64,000 nt of DNA. Origin: Burkholderiales bacterium (lineage in GTDB: Bacteria > Pseudomonadota > Gammaproteobacteria > Burkholderiales > Burkholderiaceae_C). The notes under the pieces were generated by a model that saw nothing but the letters and a program-made list of their open reading frames with translations, did not search any database and was not told where the DNA came from. A program made the translations under genes and the position numbers. The stretch lies in assembly GCA_947474755.1 (NCBI GenBank), contig CANJJE010000007.1, forward strand, positions 62,001-126,000, in the 5' to 3' direction. Below are positions 7,307 through 15,829 of this stretch, piece by piece. How positions within the stretch are numbered: the first letter of the stretch is position 1; each line of letters begins with the position of its first letter.

Positions 7307-10282
7307 TCAGTCAGTGAGCAGCTTGCCGCGTTGCAGCAGATCGTTGATGACCTGGTGGTCATCGCTGAAGCTGCCGACCAGGTTCAGCCCGGTCAAGGTG
7401 ATCACCTGATCGACCGCCCCCGGCGCGTAGCTGCCAGCGAAGCCGCCGGTCGAGCTGATCTCGACGACGGTGTTGCCGCCTGATGTCGAGAAATGCAGGT
7501 AGTTGGCGAGGTTGCCTTCGTGAGGCGTGATCGTCAGGGCATTGTTCAGCCCGATCGTTGCTGGCAGTGACACCGTGTTCGAGGCATGAGATTCGCCCAC
7601 CAGCAGGTCGCGCAGGTCGAGCACGTCGCCGCTGTGCGCCGTGTTGTCGAAGTCGGTGATGACATCGCGCGCTGCCGTGCCGGCAGTTCCCGCGTCGCCC
7701 AGTGACCAGCGGAACACGTCGCGGCCCGCGCCCCCGGTCAACTGGTCGTTGCCCTCGCCGCCACGGATCAGGTCGTCGCCGGCCCCGCCGTTCAGCGCAT
7801 CCTTGCCTTGACCGCCGATCAGGATGTCGCGTGCGGCACTTCCATCGAGCGTGTCGTCGCCATTCCCGCCATCGAGCAGCGAGCCGGTGCGCACCAGATA
7901 ACTGCCCGGCGTCGGGCCGGCCACGAGATCCTGCTGTTCGGAGAGTACCGGGGCGTTCGAATCACTGAACAGCGGGAGGTTCTGCGATGCGAGCACCTGG
8001 TAGGCCGAGTCGGGCGTTCCGCTCGGCTTGAACTCCACGCGCAGCACCGCGTTGCCACCTTGCTCCCAGTACAACAGTTCCAGTGGCGTCAAACCACCGT
8101 CGACGGGCACACCGGTGTACACGCGCGTGGTTGGCGTCTGGATATTGTCGAAAAGGGCCACCGTCTGATCGTGGAGCCTGAGACGGAAACCGTCGTCGGC
8201 ATGCACGCGGATGTCGTACAGACCGGCGGCCAGATAAGCCTCGCCGCTCAGCCGCATGGCGGCGTCGCTGGTGCGGCCGAGGCCGCTGGTCGGCCCGCCA
8301 CCGATCCGGTCGTTGTCGCCGGTGCCTTGCCCCACGGTGATCGTGCCCGCGTCGCTTCCTCCGACGCGGTTCAGGAACTTGTACAACTGGCTGTTGGCAT
8401 TGTCGAGGCCGGCGATCGACCCACCAGGTGCGATGTCGGGGTTCCTGCCCAGTGCGGCCGTCACAGCCGTCGAGGTGCCGTAATCCACTGTGCGGGCGAG
8501 GAAACGGGCGTCTGCCGCGTTGGGGTCTGCTGCCGCGCTGGATCCTGCCACCGCTGCGCCGCCGAATGCCGCATTGCGGCCGTTGACGATCGAGATCACG
8601 TCGGCTGCGCGATCGAGGTTGCCATATGTACCGTCGTCGGCGTGCCGCCGGTTCGGACTGGTTGGGCCGGGGTTGAAGTCGTTGTAGCCGTAGTACTCGC
8701 CATGGAGTCCCGGCGTGGCGCTCAGTGCCGTGGTTGTCGGGGGTGCAGCAGTCAGCGTATCGGCAACACCGCTGACGCGAACCGTCAGCGACGCTGTCGC
8801 GAAGCCACCGTGGTTGTCAGAGACCTGGTAGGTGAAGACGTCATTGACCTGCGTGCCAGTGGCCACGGCATCGGCACGGCTTGCGGTGTAGTTGTAGCTG
8901 CCGTCGCTGCGCAGCAGCAGGTCGCCATAGCTGCCTGCGATGGTCACGCCGCCACTCGGCACGACCGTCGTGGGTACAAGCACTGCGCCCGCCGAGACCT
9001 TCGTCACCGTCAGCGCATCGCCCTCGATATCGCTGTCGCGGCCAGTGGGGGCTGACGTGGACAGGATCACGCCTTCGGCCGCGCTGACGATCAGCGTCTG
9101 TGTTGCAGGCACGCTGCCTTCGTCGTTTTGCGCGACAGGTGCGTCGTTGGTGCCGGTGATGGAGACGGTGACGAGTTGAGCGGTGCCGTCGATGGAGGTG
9201 ACAGTGAAGGTCTCATTGGGCAGGGTCTGGCCGACGCCGAGGGTCTGGACGGCAGGGGCGGCGTTGTCGAGCGTGTAGGTCCAGACGCCAGCCGAGTCGA
9301 TGCTGAAGACGCCGTGCGCGCCGGCGACGTTGGTCAGAGGATTGAAGGCGGCCTCGCCGGCATCCGGATCGGTCACTGTCAGCGTGCCGCCGGTGGTGAG
9401 CGTGGTGTCTTCGACGGTGGCGCCGCTGGTGGTGCCGCCGATCACGGCGGGAGTGTTGACCGGTGGCGGGTTGGCATCCACCAGATTCAACGACACCGTG
9501 GCTGGGTTGGATGTTGCGCCCTGGTTGTCAGTGACGAAGAAGGTGATGGCGGCCTGACCGGCGAAGTCGAGTGCAGGCTTGAACAGCAGGCCTGCCGCTT
9601 GTGCTGGCGTCAGTGTCTGGCCAGCGACGACGATGGTGTTGCCATCGGCCAGCAGCAGCGTGCCGCCGGTCGGCACGCTGGTGACGGTGATGCTGACGAC
9701 ATTGCCATCACTGTCGATCCCTCGCAGGGCGACCGGCAAGGTCGTGTTCTTCGGGCCGCTGGCGGAGTCATCCAGGGCCGACGGCGCGATGTTGGCTGCC
9801 GCGGCGACCAACGCAGTGTCTCCAGCGAAGACCACGGCAGGCGCTTGAAACGGTCCCTCGTTGTTGTTCAAACCCAGCGTGGACAGCGACTCCGAAATGC
9901 GCTCGACGCGCAGGCCGGGCAGGAATTCCCCCCCGTCGCCTCCGGCCAGTCCGGCAGCGGTGGCGGCATCGGCGTCGTTGCTGGCCAGGTTTTCGATGAC
10001 CTGATCGACCTCGCTGCCCGGCGTCGACGCGCTTGCAGGGGTTTCCCGTGGCGCGGTGGCCGTTACCGCATCGACCGCGGCAGTGGCAGTGGCAGTGACG
10101 GGCGGTGAGCTGCTATCCGACGTCAATTCGACGATGCCGTCCTGGGTGGTCAGGATCACATCACCGCGCCGGACGATGTCACCCAGCTTCAGCGGGTGCG
10201 GATGGCCGTCTGCGTCCTTGATGACGGCGTCGCCCCACAAACCGGTGACTTTTCCCTCGGCGGTCAGGACGATGGTGGGCAT
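7307..10282 (-). CDS. retention-module RTX adhesin, predicted LapG substrate (compact LapA-like)
   Basis: 991 aa from ATG 10282. Residues 1-100 form a retention module (VTGLWGDAVIKDADG, LGDIVRRGDVILTTQDG). TAAG at 108-111, within ADAATAAGLAGG, matches the LapG cleavage site. Then come Ig/cadherin-like VCBS repeats: about 160-270, about 274-380 (VFSIDSAGVWTYTLDN, ending GTNDAPVA) and about 385-515 (LLRSDGSYNYTA). A PA14-like module follows at about 525-755 (LHGEYYGYNDF, YDIRVHADDGFRLRL). RTX nonapeptides lie at about 800-860 (GGAGDDLIRGGEGND) and the C-terminus is a type I secretion signal of the VCA0849 kind. It lacks the hundreds of repeats of classic LapA. Likely calcium-binding biofilm adhesin; the ligand is unknown. 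Confidence 0.9.
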   Translation of the reverse strand: MPTIVLTAEGKVTGLWGDAVIKDADGHPHPLKLGDIVRRGDVILTTQDGIVELTSDSSSPPVTATATAAVDAVTATAPRETPASASTPGSEVDQVIENLASNDADAATAAGLAGGDGGEFLPGLRVERISESLSTLGLNNNEGPFQAPAVVFAGDTALVAAAANIAPSALDDSASGPKNTTLPVALRGIDSDGNVVSITVTSVPTGGTLLLADGNTIVVAGQTLTPAQAAGLLFKPALDFAGQAAITFFVTDNQGATSNPATVSLNLVDANPPPVNTPAVIGGTTSGATVEDTTLTTGGTLTVTDPDAGEAAFNPLTNVAGAHGVFSIDSAGVWTYTLDNAAPAVQTLGVGQTLPNETFTVTSIDGTAQLVTVSITGTNDAPVAQNDEGSVPATQTLIVSAAEGVILSTSAPTGRDSDIEGDALTVTKVSAGAVLVPTTVVPSGGVTIAGSYGDLLLRSDGSYNYTASRADAVATGTQVNDVFTYQVSDNHGGFATASLTVRVSGVADTLTAAPPTTTALSATPGLHGEYYGYNDFNPGPTSPNRRHADDGTYGNLDRAADVISIVNGRNAAFGGAAVAGSSAAADPNAADARFLARTVDYGTSTAVTAALGRNPDIAPGGSIAGLDNANSQLYKFLNRVGGSDAGTITVGQGTGDNDRIGGGPTSGLGRTSDAAMRLSGEAYLAAGLYDIRVHADDGFRLRLHDQTVALFDNIQTPTTRVYTGVPVDGGLTPLELLYWEQGGNAVLRVEFKPSGTPDSAYQVLASQNLPLFSDSNAPVLSEQQDLVAGPTPGSYLVRTGSLLDGGNGDDTLDGSAARDILIGGQGKDALNGGAGDDLIRGGEGNDQLTGGAGRDVFRWSLGDAGTAGTAARDVITDFDNTAHSGDVLDLRDLLVGESHASNTVSLPATIGLNNALTITPHEGNLANYLHFSTSGGNTVVEISSTGGFAGSYAPGAVDQVITLTGLNLVGSFSDDHQVINDLLQRGKLLTD

Positions 10283-10450
10283 GAGGAGCTCTATCGGATG
10301 TCGCACCGGGTCGGTGCAGGGCGGGCGCATACAACGCCCGGCAGTGTTGGCAGGAGCATGCCCCATCCGGCCTTCACCTGGTTCATGCGCAGTCCCTGTT
10401 TCGTGAAGTGTGTCATCCGAGTCGGTCGATTCGTGACGACAAGGAAACGC
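10283..10450 (-). promoter_or_regulatory. spacer between lapC and the adhesin gene
   Basis: 168 bp between the lapC stop and the adhesin start, both on the minus strand. The size is large enough for a separate adhesin promoter, consistent with the adhesin being regulated apart from its exporter. No confident promoter hexamers or hairpin terminator were seen by eye. Confidence 0.25.
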
Positions 10451-11812
10451 TCACCGTTCCCGCAGCGCATAGGCCTTGGCCTTCAATACCGGCTTCAGCA
10501 GGTATGACATCACCGTCTTGCGACCGGTCAGGATGTCGACTTCGGCGGTCATGCCGGGAATCACCGGCAGCTTTTCGCTGAAGCCGGCCTGCGTCGTGCG
10601 AACCCGCACCAGGTAGAAGGCGTTGCCCTTTTCGTCGACGATGGTGTCCGGGCTGATGTTCTCGACCTTGGCGACCAGGCCGCCATAGATCGAGAAGTCG
10701 TAGGCGGTGAACTTGACCGTGGCGTCCTGCCCTGGGTGGATGAAGGCGATGTCGCGCGGCTGGACCTTGGCCTCGAGGATCAGCTGGTCGTCGATTGGCA
10801 CCACCTCGACGATGTCCTTGCCGGGCTGCACCACGCCGCCCACCGTGTTGGCCAGCAGACGCTGCACGCGGCCGCGCACCGGGCTCTTGACCTGCGACTT
10901 GTCGACCTTGTCGGCCAAGGCGACCGCACCCTCGTTGAGCGCGTTCAACTTGCCCATCACATCGGCCATGTCCTTGCGCGCGTCGTTGCGGAAGGTCAGC
11001 TCGGTCTCCTGGATCTTGCGCTGCGCCTCGCCGATCGCTGCCTGCACCCGGGCGATCTGCGCGCTGGACTGCTCGATCTCGCCGCGGCTGCGCGAGACCT
11101 CGCGCTCCAGCCGCAGGATGTCCACCTCGGAAACCGCGCCGGTGGTCAGCAGCGGGCGGGTCTTGTCGAGTTCCTGCTGACCGAGGTCGAGCCCGCGTTC
11201 GGCCGAGGCCTTGCGCGCTCGCATCTCGCTGAGTTCCTGCTGGCGCTGCTGCAACTGCTGCTGGTTGATCGCGATCATCGTACCCAGCTCGGAACGCCGG
11301 GTTTCGTACAACGCGCGTTCCTCGTCGAGGATGTGCCGCTCTTCGAGGCTGTTGCTGGCAGGCGGCTGAAACGGCGTGCCTTCGGCCAGCGCGCGCAAGC
11401 GCGCTCCGCGTGCCCGCAGCGCGAACCCTTGCGCCGCGCTTTCGCGCACGCCTGAAGTGGCACGGGTCTCGTCAATCTTCAGCAGCAGCTGGCCCGCCTC
11501 GACCACCTGACCCTCCTGCACCAGGATCTCGGACACCACGCCGCCGTCGAGCGACTGCACGACCTGCAACTGCTTCGAAGGGATGACCTTGCCGGCGCCG
11601 CGCGTCACCTCCTCGACCTGCGCGAAGCAGGCCCACAGCACCAGCAGCACCACGACGACCAAGGCTGACCGCACGATGAGCTGCGCTCGCTGGGTGCGGG
11701 CTCGCGACATCACCGCCTCGGCCTGATGCTCGAAGCTGCGGAAGCCAGCGGCATCGGCCGTGGCGTCAGCGCTGCTCCAGGGGCCGGTGATGGCTCTCAG
11801 GATGGTGTTCAT
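10451..11812 (-). CDS. lapC: HlyD-family membrane fusion protein of the type I exporter (LapC-like)
   Basis: 453 aa. It has a cytoplasmic N-terminus, a single TM helix at about 46-64 (LIVRSALVVVVLLVLWACFA), a biotinyl-lipoyl-like half motif (VVSEILVQEGQVVEAGQLLLKI), a long coiled-coil region rich in Gln and Glu (about 150-320), the second lipoyl half (KSPVRGRVQRL) and the HlyD C-terminal segment ending PGMTAEVDILTGRKTVMSYLLKP, typical of the type I secretion adaptor family. It bridges the ABC transporter and the TolC-like pore. Its ATG overlaps the lapB stop by 4 bp (ATGA), so the two are translationally coupled. Confidence 0.92.
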   Translation of the reverse strand: MNTILRAITGPWSSADATADAAGFRSFEHQAEAVMSRARTQRAQLIVRSALVVVVLLVLWACFAQVEEVTRGAGKVIPSKQLQVVQSLDGGVVSEILVQEGQVVEAGQLLLKIDETRATSGVRESAAQGFALRARGARLRALAEGTPFQPPASNSLEERHILDEERALYETRRSELGTMIAINQQQLQQRQQELSEMRARKASAERGLDLGQQELDKTRPLLTTGAVSEVDILRLEREVSRSRGEIEQSSAQIARVQAAIGEAQRKIQETELTFRNDARKDMADVMGKLNALNEGAVALADKVDKSQVKSPVRGRVQRLLANTVGGVVQPGKDIVEVVPIDDQLILEAKVQPRDIAFIHPGQDATVKFTAYDFSIYGGLVAKVENISPDTIVDEKGNAFYLVRVRTTQAGFSEKLPVIPGMTAEVDILTGRKTVMSYLLKPVLKAKAYALRER

Positions 11813-14034
11813 GCCGCTCTCGCAATCCGGCCACTCGACAGCGCTTCCATGATGCGGTCGCGCGGGCCGTCGGCGACGACCTTCCCGCCGTCGATGACGA
11901 TCACGCGCGTCGCCATCGCCAGCAGCGAGGTGCGGTGCGTTACCAGCACCACCGTCTTGTCGCTGGCGAAGGCGGTGACCTTGGTCGTGATCTGCGCTTC
12001 GGTCGAGAAATCCATCGCGCTGGTCGGCTCATCGAGCAGCAGCAGCGGCGCGTTGTGCAGCACGGCGCGGGCGAGGCCCACGCCCTGTCGCTGGCCACCT
12101 GACAGCGATTCGCCGCGTTCGCCCACCGGCATGTCGAAGCCGCGCGGATGGCGATTGATGAACTCGGTCAGGCCAGCCACGTCGGCCGCAGCGACGACGG
12201 CCGAGTCATCGACATAGGGCAGGCCGAAGGTGATGTTCTCGCGCAGCGTGCCGTGAAACAGCGTTACGTCCTGCGACACGCTGCCGACATTGCGCCGCAC
12301 ATCGGCCGGGTCCAGCTGGCGCAAGTCGATTCCGTCGAGCAGCACCGCGCCCTCGGTCGGCTGGTACAGGCCCATGATCAGCCGCTGGATCGTGCTCTTG
12401 CCCGAGCCGACTCGGCCGATCAGCGCGACGCGTTCGCCCGCGCTGATCTTGAAGCTGATGCCCTCGATCGCGCAGTCGGTTCGATTCGGGTATGAAAACT
12501 TGACGTTGCGCAACTCGATGTCGCCGCGCAGTTGCGGCCGCTGGATGAAGCTTTCGCCGACTGGCCGCTCGACCGGCTTGTCCATGATCCTGTTCAGCGA
12601 ATCGAGCGCGGTGCGCGCGCCCTGGTACTGCATCAGCAGGCCGACGATCTGACCGGCCGGCGCGAGTGCGCGGCCCGACAGCATGCTGGACGCGATCAGC
12701 GCACCCATCGTCAGCTCGCGCTGGCTGATCAGGTAGACGCCGATCAGGATCACTGCCACGGCCACCAGCTGCGTCAGCGTGCTGGTGGCCAGCATCGCAC
12801 CCGACGACAGCCCGCGCATCTTCACGTTGGTGCTCGCCAGGAAAAGATTGGCGCGCTCCCACTTCGACTGGATCACGCTCTCGGCGCCTTGCGACTTGAT
12901 GGTCTCGATCGCCGACAGGCTTTCGATCAGCGTGGCGTTGCGCTGCGCGCTGGCCTGGTAGGTGGTCTCGGACAAGGCATGCAACCGATGCTGCAGCAGA
13001 TAGCCCAGGCCCAGGATCAGCCCGAAGGCGACCAGCACCGGCAGCGCCAGCCACGGCGAGATCCATGCCAGCACACAGACGAACAGCAGCGCGAATGGCA
13101 GGTCGATCAGCGCGGTGACGGTAGACGACGCGATGAAGTCACGCACCTGCTCGAAGCCACGCAGGTTCTGAGCGAACGAGCCGACCGACTCGGGCCGGTG
13201 CTCGAGACGCAGGCCCAGCACCTTTTCCATCAGCGTAGCCGACAGCGTGAGGTCGATGCGCGCACTGGCCTCGTCGACGAAGTGACTGCGCAGCAGGCGC
13301 ATGAACAGGTCGGCGCCCAGCACCAGTAGCACGCCAACGGCCAATGCCCACAAAGTCTCGAAAGCGTGGTTCGGCACGACGCGGTCGTAGACGTTCATCG
13401 AGAACATCGGGAAGGCGAGCGCGAACAGATTGATCAACAGCGCTGCCCACAACACGTCGCGATAGACAAAGCGCTGCGCCAAAAGCGCGCTCCAGAACCA
13501 GTGCCGGGTGTTGCTGATTCCTTGTACGGCAGGCGCTCTTGCCGCATCGAAGCGGAAATGCGGTCTGACGAACAGCACGACACCGCTGTAGCGCGCTTCG
13601 AGGTCGGCGCGCGACAGGTGCACCGCGCCCTGGCCGGTCTCGGGCAGCAGCACGCGCGCGCTTCGGGCATCGCCGGCACCGTCCCAGCCCAACAAGATGC
13701 AAGCCTGGTCCTGGCGCAGGATCAGCAGCGCCGGCAGCGTGGCGGCATCGAGGTCAGCGAGTGCCAGCCGTTGCAATCGAGTGGCCATGCCGGCGCGGGC
13801 CGCAGCCCGTTCGGCCAGCTCCAGCGGCAACCGGCCGGCGGTGTCGGGGCCGATCGGCAGACCGGCCGACAATGCCGCGCGCGTGGTGGCATGACCCTGC
13901 AGACGACAGATCTCGACCAGGCAGTCGAGCAGCGGGTCAGGGTGGATCAGGTCTTCGCGCAGGCGTTGAACCGTGACGCCGGAGGTCGGGCCAAGCTCTG
14001 TGGCGCAAGGGGGCTCGGTAAGTGAGTCAGGCAT
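11809..14034 (-). CDS. lapB: type I secretion ABC transporter/permease (LapB-like)
   Basis: About 741 aa from ATG 14034; a GTG at 14067 in the same frame would overlap the Nudix gene. It has an N-terminal C39-like domain without the catalytic Cys, as in LapB/HlyB-type exporters of substrates with no leader peptide; a six-helix ABC membrane domain (about 165-440); then the nucleotide-binding domain with Walker A GRVGSGKST (about 545), signature LSGGQRQG (about 645) and Walker B LLLLDEPTSAMD (about 663). It energises export of the neighbouring RTX adhesin and starts the lapBC operon. The start choice is uncertain by 11 codons. Confidence 0.92.
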   Translation of the reverse strand: MPDSLTEPPCATELGPTSGVTVQRLREDLIHPDPLLDCLVEICRLQGHATTRAALSAGLPIGPDTAGRLPLELAERAAARAGMATRLQRLALADLDAATLPALLILRQDQACILLGWDGAGDARSARVLLPETGQGAVHLSRADLEARYSGVVLFVRPHFRFDAARAPAVQGISNTRHWFWSALLAQRFVYRDVLWAALLINLFALAFPMFSMNVYDRVVPNHAFETLWALAVGVLLVLGADLFMRLLRSHFVDEASARIDLTLSATLMEKVLGLRLEHRPESVGSFAQNLRGFEQVRDFIASSTVTALIDLPFALLFVCVLAWISPWLALPVLVAFGLILGLGYLLQHRLHALSETTYQASAQRNATLIESLSAIETIKSQGAESVIQSKWERANLFLASTNVKMRGLSSGAMLATSTLTQLVAVAVILIGVYLISQRELTMGALIASSMLSGRALAPAGQIVGLLMQYQGARTALDSLNRIMDKPVERPVGESFIQRPQLRGDIELRNVKFSYPNRTDCAIEGISFKISAGERVALIGRVGSGKSTIQRLIMGLYQPTEGAVLLDGIDLRQLDPADVRRNVGSVSQDVTLFHGTLRENITFGLPYVDDSAVVAAADVAGLTEFINRHPRGFDMPVGERGESLSGGQRQGVGLARAVLHNAPLLLLDEPTSAMDFSTEAQITTKVTAFASDKTVVLVTHRTSLLAMATRVIVIDGGKVVADGPRDRIMEALSSGRIARAA

Positions 14035-14050
14035 GCCGGTGAACCGTCGT

Positions 14051-14596
14051 TCACCCGATATCGGCACAGTGGAAACCGAACTGACCCCGGCGCCGGTCGT
14101 CGAAGTACAGCTTCAATGTTTCACGCACCGTCTTGAAGGCGAGCTCGTCCCACGGCACCTCGTGCTCGCGAAACAGCTGTGCCTCGATGGTTTCCGGCCC
14201 GGGCGCGAAGTGGGTGTCGATCAGTCTGGCCCGGAAAAACACGTGTACCTGACCCGCGCGAACCACATTGAGCAGACTGAACAGCGGCTCCAGCTCGATG
14301 TTCGCGCCGGCTTCCTCGACGGTTTCGCGCGCTGCGCCCTCGGCTAATGTCTCGTCCAGTTCCATGAACCCGGCTGGCAGCGTCCAGTAGCCGTAGCGGG
14401 GCTCGATGTTGCGGCGGCACAGCAGCACCTGATCGTCCCAGACCGGGATCGTGCCGACCACGTTGCACGGATTTTCATAGTGCACCACGGCGCACAAGGT
14501 GCACACCGCGCGTGGACGGTTGTCGTCGGTCGGTACCCGGTATTCGGTGGCGGCGCCGCAGCTCTTGCAATGTCGGATGCTGCGTGCGGAATACAT
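14051..14596 (-). CDS. Nudix hydrolase with N-terminal zinc ribbon
   Basis: 181 aa from ATG 14596 (MYSARSIRHCKSCG). The Nudix box is complete: G-F-M-E-L-D-E, seven residues, then RETVEEAGA. A zinc ribbon is suggested by CKSCG and CTLC with spacing of about 28 residues. Nudix enzymes hydrolyse nucleoside diphosphates linked to another group; the zinc ribbon recalls NADH pyrophosphatase relatives, but the substrate cannot be read here. Its stop lies 16 bp before the lapB start on the same strand, so the two could be cotranscribed although the functions appear unrelated. Divergent from pgeF. Confidence 0.85.
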   Translation of the reverse strand: MYSARSIRHCKSCGAATEYRVPTDDNRPRAVCTLCAVVHYENPCNVVGTIPVWDDQVLLCRRNIEPRYGYWTLPAGFMELDETLAEGAARETVEEAGANIELEPLFSLLNVVRAGQVHVFFRARLIDTHFAPGPETIEAQLFREHEVPWDELAFKTVRETLKLYFDDRRRGQFGFHCADIG

Positions 14597-14649
14597 GGTG
14601 TTCAGTGTAGCGGGGCGATCTGAAAGTACCCGCTGGGTGGGCTTGCCGC

Positions 14650-15477
14650 ATGACATCATCAGGCCGTGTCCAACTGCTCGTGCCGCTGCATATCCCGGTG
14701 ACCTCCGATTCCGACTGGCTTCGCCCTGACTGGCACCTTGATGGCGTGCACGCGCTGATGACGACTCGCCGTGGCGGCGTGAGCACCGGTGCATTCGAAA
14801 GCATGAACCTGCGTGATGGCCTCGGCGACGACGCATTGGCGGTGGCGCAGAACCAGGCCAGGCTCGCCGCAATCGTCGGCGCATCCATGGTGCGGCTGAA
14901 CCAGGTACACGGCGCCCGAGTGGTCCGCTTGACGAGGGCCGATGCCGCCCCGGGTGCATCGCAACACGACGCCGACGCCTGTGTCACCACCGAGCAGGGT
15001 GTGGTGTGCAGCATTCAGGTTGCCGACTGCCTGCCAGTGCTGTTTGCCGCGCCCGGCGCGGTCGCTGCTGCGCATGCAGGTTGGCGTGGTCTGGCCGCTG
15101 GGGTGCTGGAGGCAACCCTGTCGGCGCTATGCGATGCCAGCGGCTGTTCGCCGGATCAGGTGGCGGTCTGGCTCGGGCCGTGCATCGGGCCGCGACGCTT
15201 CGAAGTCGGGGCCGATGTACTGCAGGCTTTCGGGGTCGACCCAGCAGCAACGATGGCGCCCGAGGCAGTGCTGCAAACCTCGCGTTTCGTGCCGCGGACA
15301 TCCGGCAAGTGGCTGGCCGATCTGCCTGGTCTGGCACGCGACCGTCTATCGGCCCTGGGAGCGAAGAACGTCAGCGGCGGGATATGGTGCACCAGTGAAG
15401 ATGCGTCACGGTTCTTTTCGTTCCGCCGTGATGGCGTCACCGGGCGCATGGTTGCTGCCGTCTGGCTCGGTCACTGA
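14650..15477 (+). CDS. pgeF: peptidoglycan editing factor / multicopper polyphenol oxidase-like protein (YfiH, PgeF)
   Basis: 275 aa of the DUF152/laccase-domain family. Family motifs are clear: LNQVHGARVV, QVADCLPVLF, AAHAGWRGLAAG, WLGPCIGP and the C-terminal FFSFRRDGVTGRMVAAVWL. The conserved His and Cys residues that bind metal in this family (VHG, ADC, AHAGW) are present. In E. coli PgeF removes misincorporated L-Ser from peptidoglycan precursors; some homologues act on purine nucleosides. The 3' end overlaps the convergent membrane-protein gene by 72 bp. Confidence 0.88.
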   Translation: MTSSGRVQLLVPLHIPVTSDSDWLRPDWHLDGVHALMTTRRGGVSTGAFESMNLRDGLGDDALAVAQNQARLAAIVGASMVRLNQVHGARVVRLTRADAAPGASQHDADACVTTEQGVVCSIQVADCLPVLFAAPGAVAAAHAGWRGLAAGVLEATLSALCDASGCSPDQVAVWLGPCIGPRRFEVGADVLQAFGVDPAATMAPEAVLQTSRFVPRTSGKWLADLPGLARDRLSALGAKNVSGGIWCTSEDASRFFSFRRDGVTGRMVAAVWLGH

Positions 15478-15750
15478 TGTCTCGGCCGCCGGAGCGACCG
15501 CAGCGGTCGTTTCAGCGGCAAGCCGTGCCCGTTTGCGCCCTGGTGAGCGCAGGATGTACAGCACGATGGACAGCGGCAGGGCACCGTACAGCAAGAAGGT
15601 GAGAATCGCGCCGAGGATGCTGCCGTTCGCGCTGGCGGCTTCGGCCACTGTCATCATCACCACCACATACATCCATGCAATCGCCACCAGGTACATCGCG
15701 GGGTTCTTCAGTGTCAGGTTGTAAATCGACCGTGTCGGAGTTGCCGTCAT
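15406..15750 (-). CDS. small membrane protein of unknown function
   Basis: 114 aa from ATG 15750 (MTATPTRSIYNLTLKNP); the frame is open to 15786. Two hydrophobic helices are visible (YLVAIAWMYVVVMMTVAEAA and ILGAILTFLLYGALPLSIVLYIL), followed by a basic stretch (RSPGRKRAR) and a hydrophilic Ala/Thr/Glu-rich tail. The likely topology is two TM segments with a cytoplasmic tail. I do not recognise a named family. The final 24 codons are antisense to the end of pgeF. Divergent from phaC with 79 bp between starts. Confidence 0.65.
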   Translation of the reverse strand: MTATPTRSIYNLTLKNPAMYLVAIAWMYVVVMMTVAEAASANGSILGAILTFLLYGALPLSIVLYILRSPGRKRARLAAETTAAVAPAAETSVTEPDGSNHAPGDAITAERKEP

Positions 15751-15829
15751 GCCAGGTTCAGATGTGCGCACGACAATACCTCTCACAGCCAGGTCGACGA
15801 GTCACGTCGGCGACTGCAAGAGGATACAA

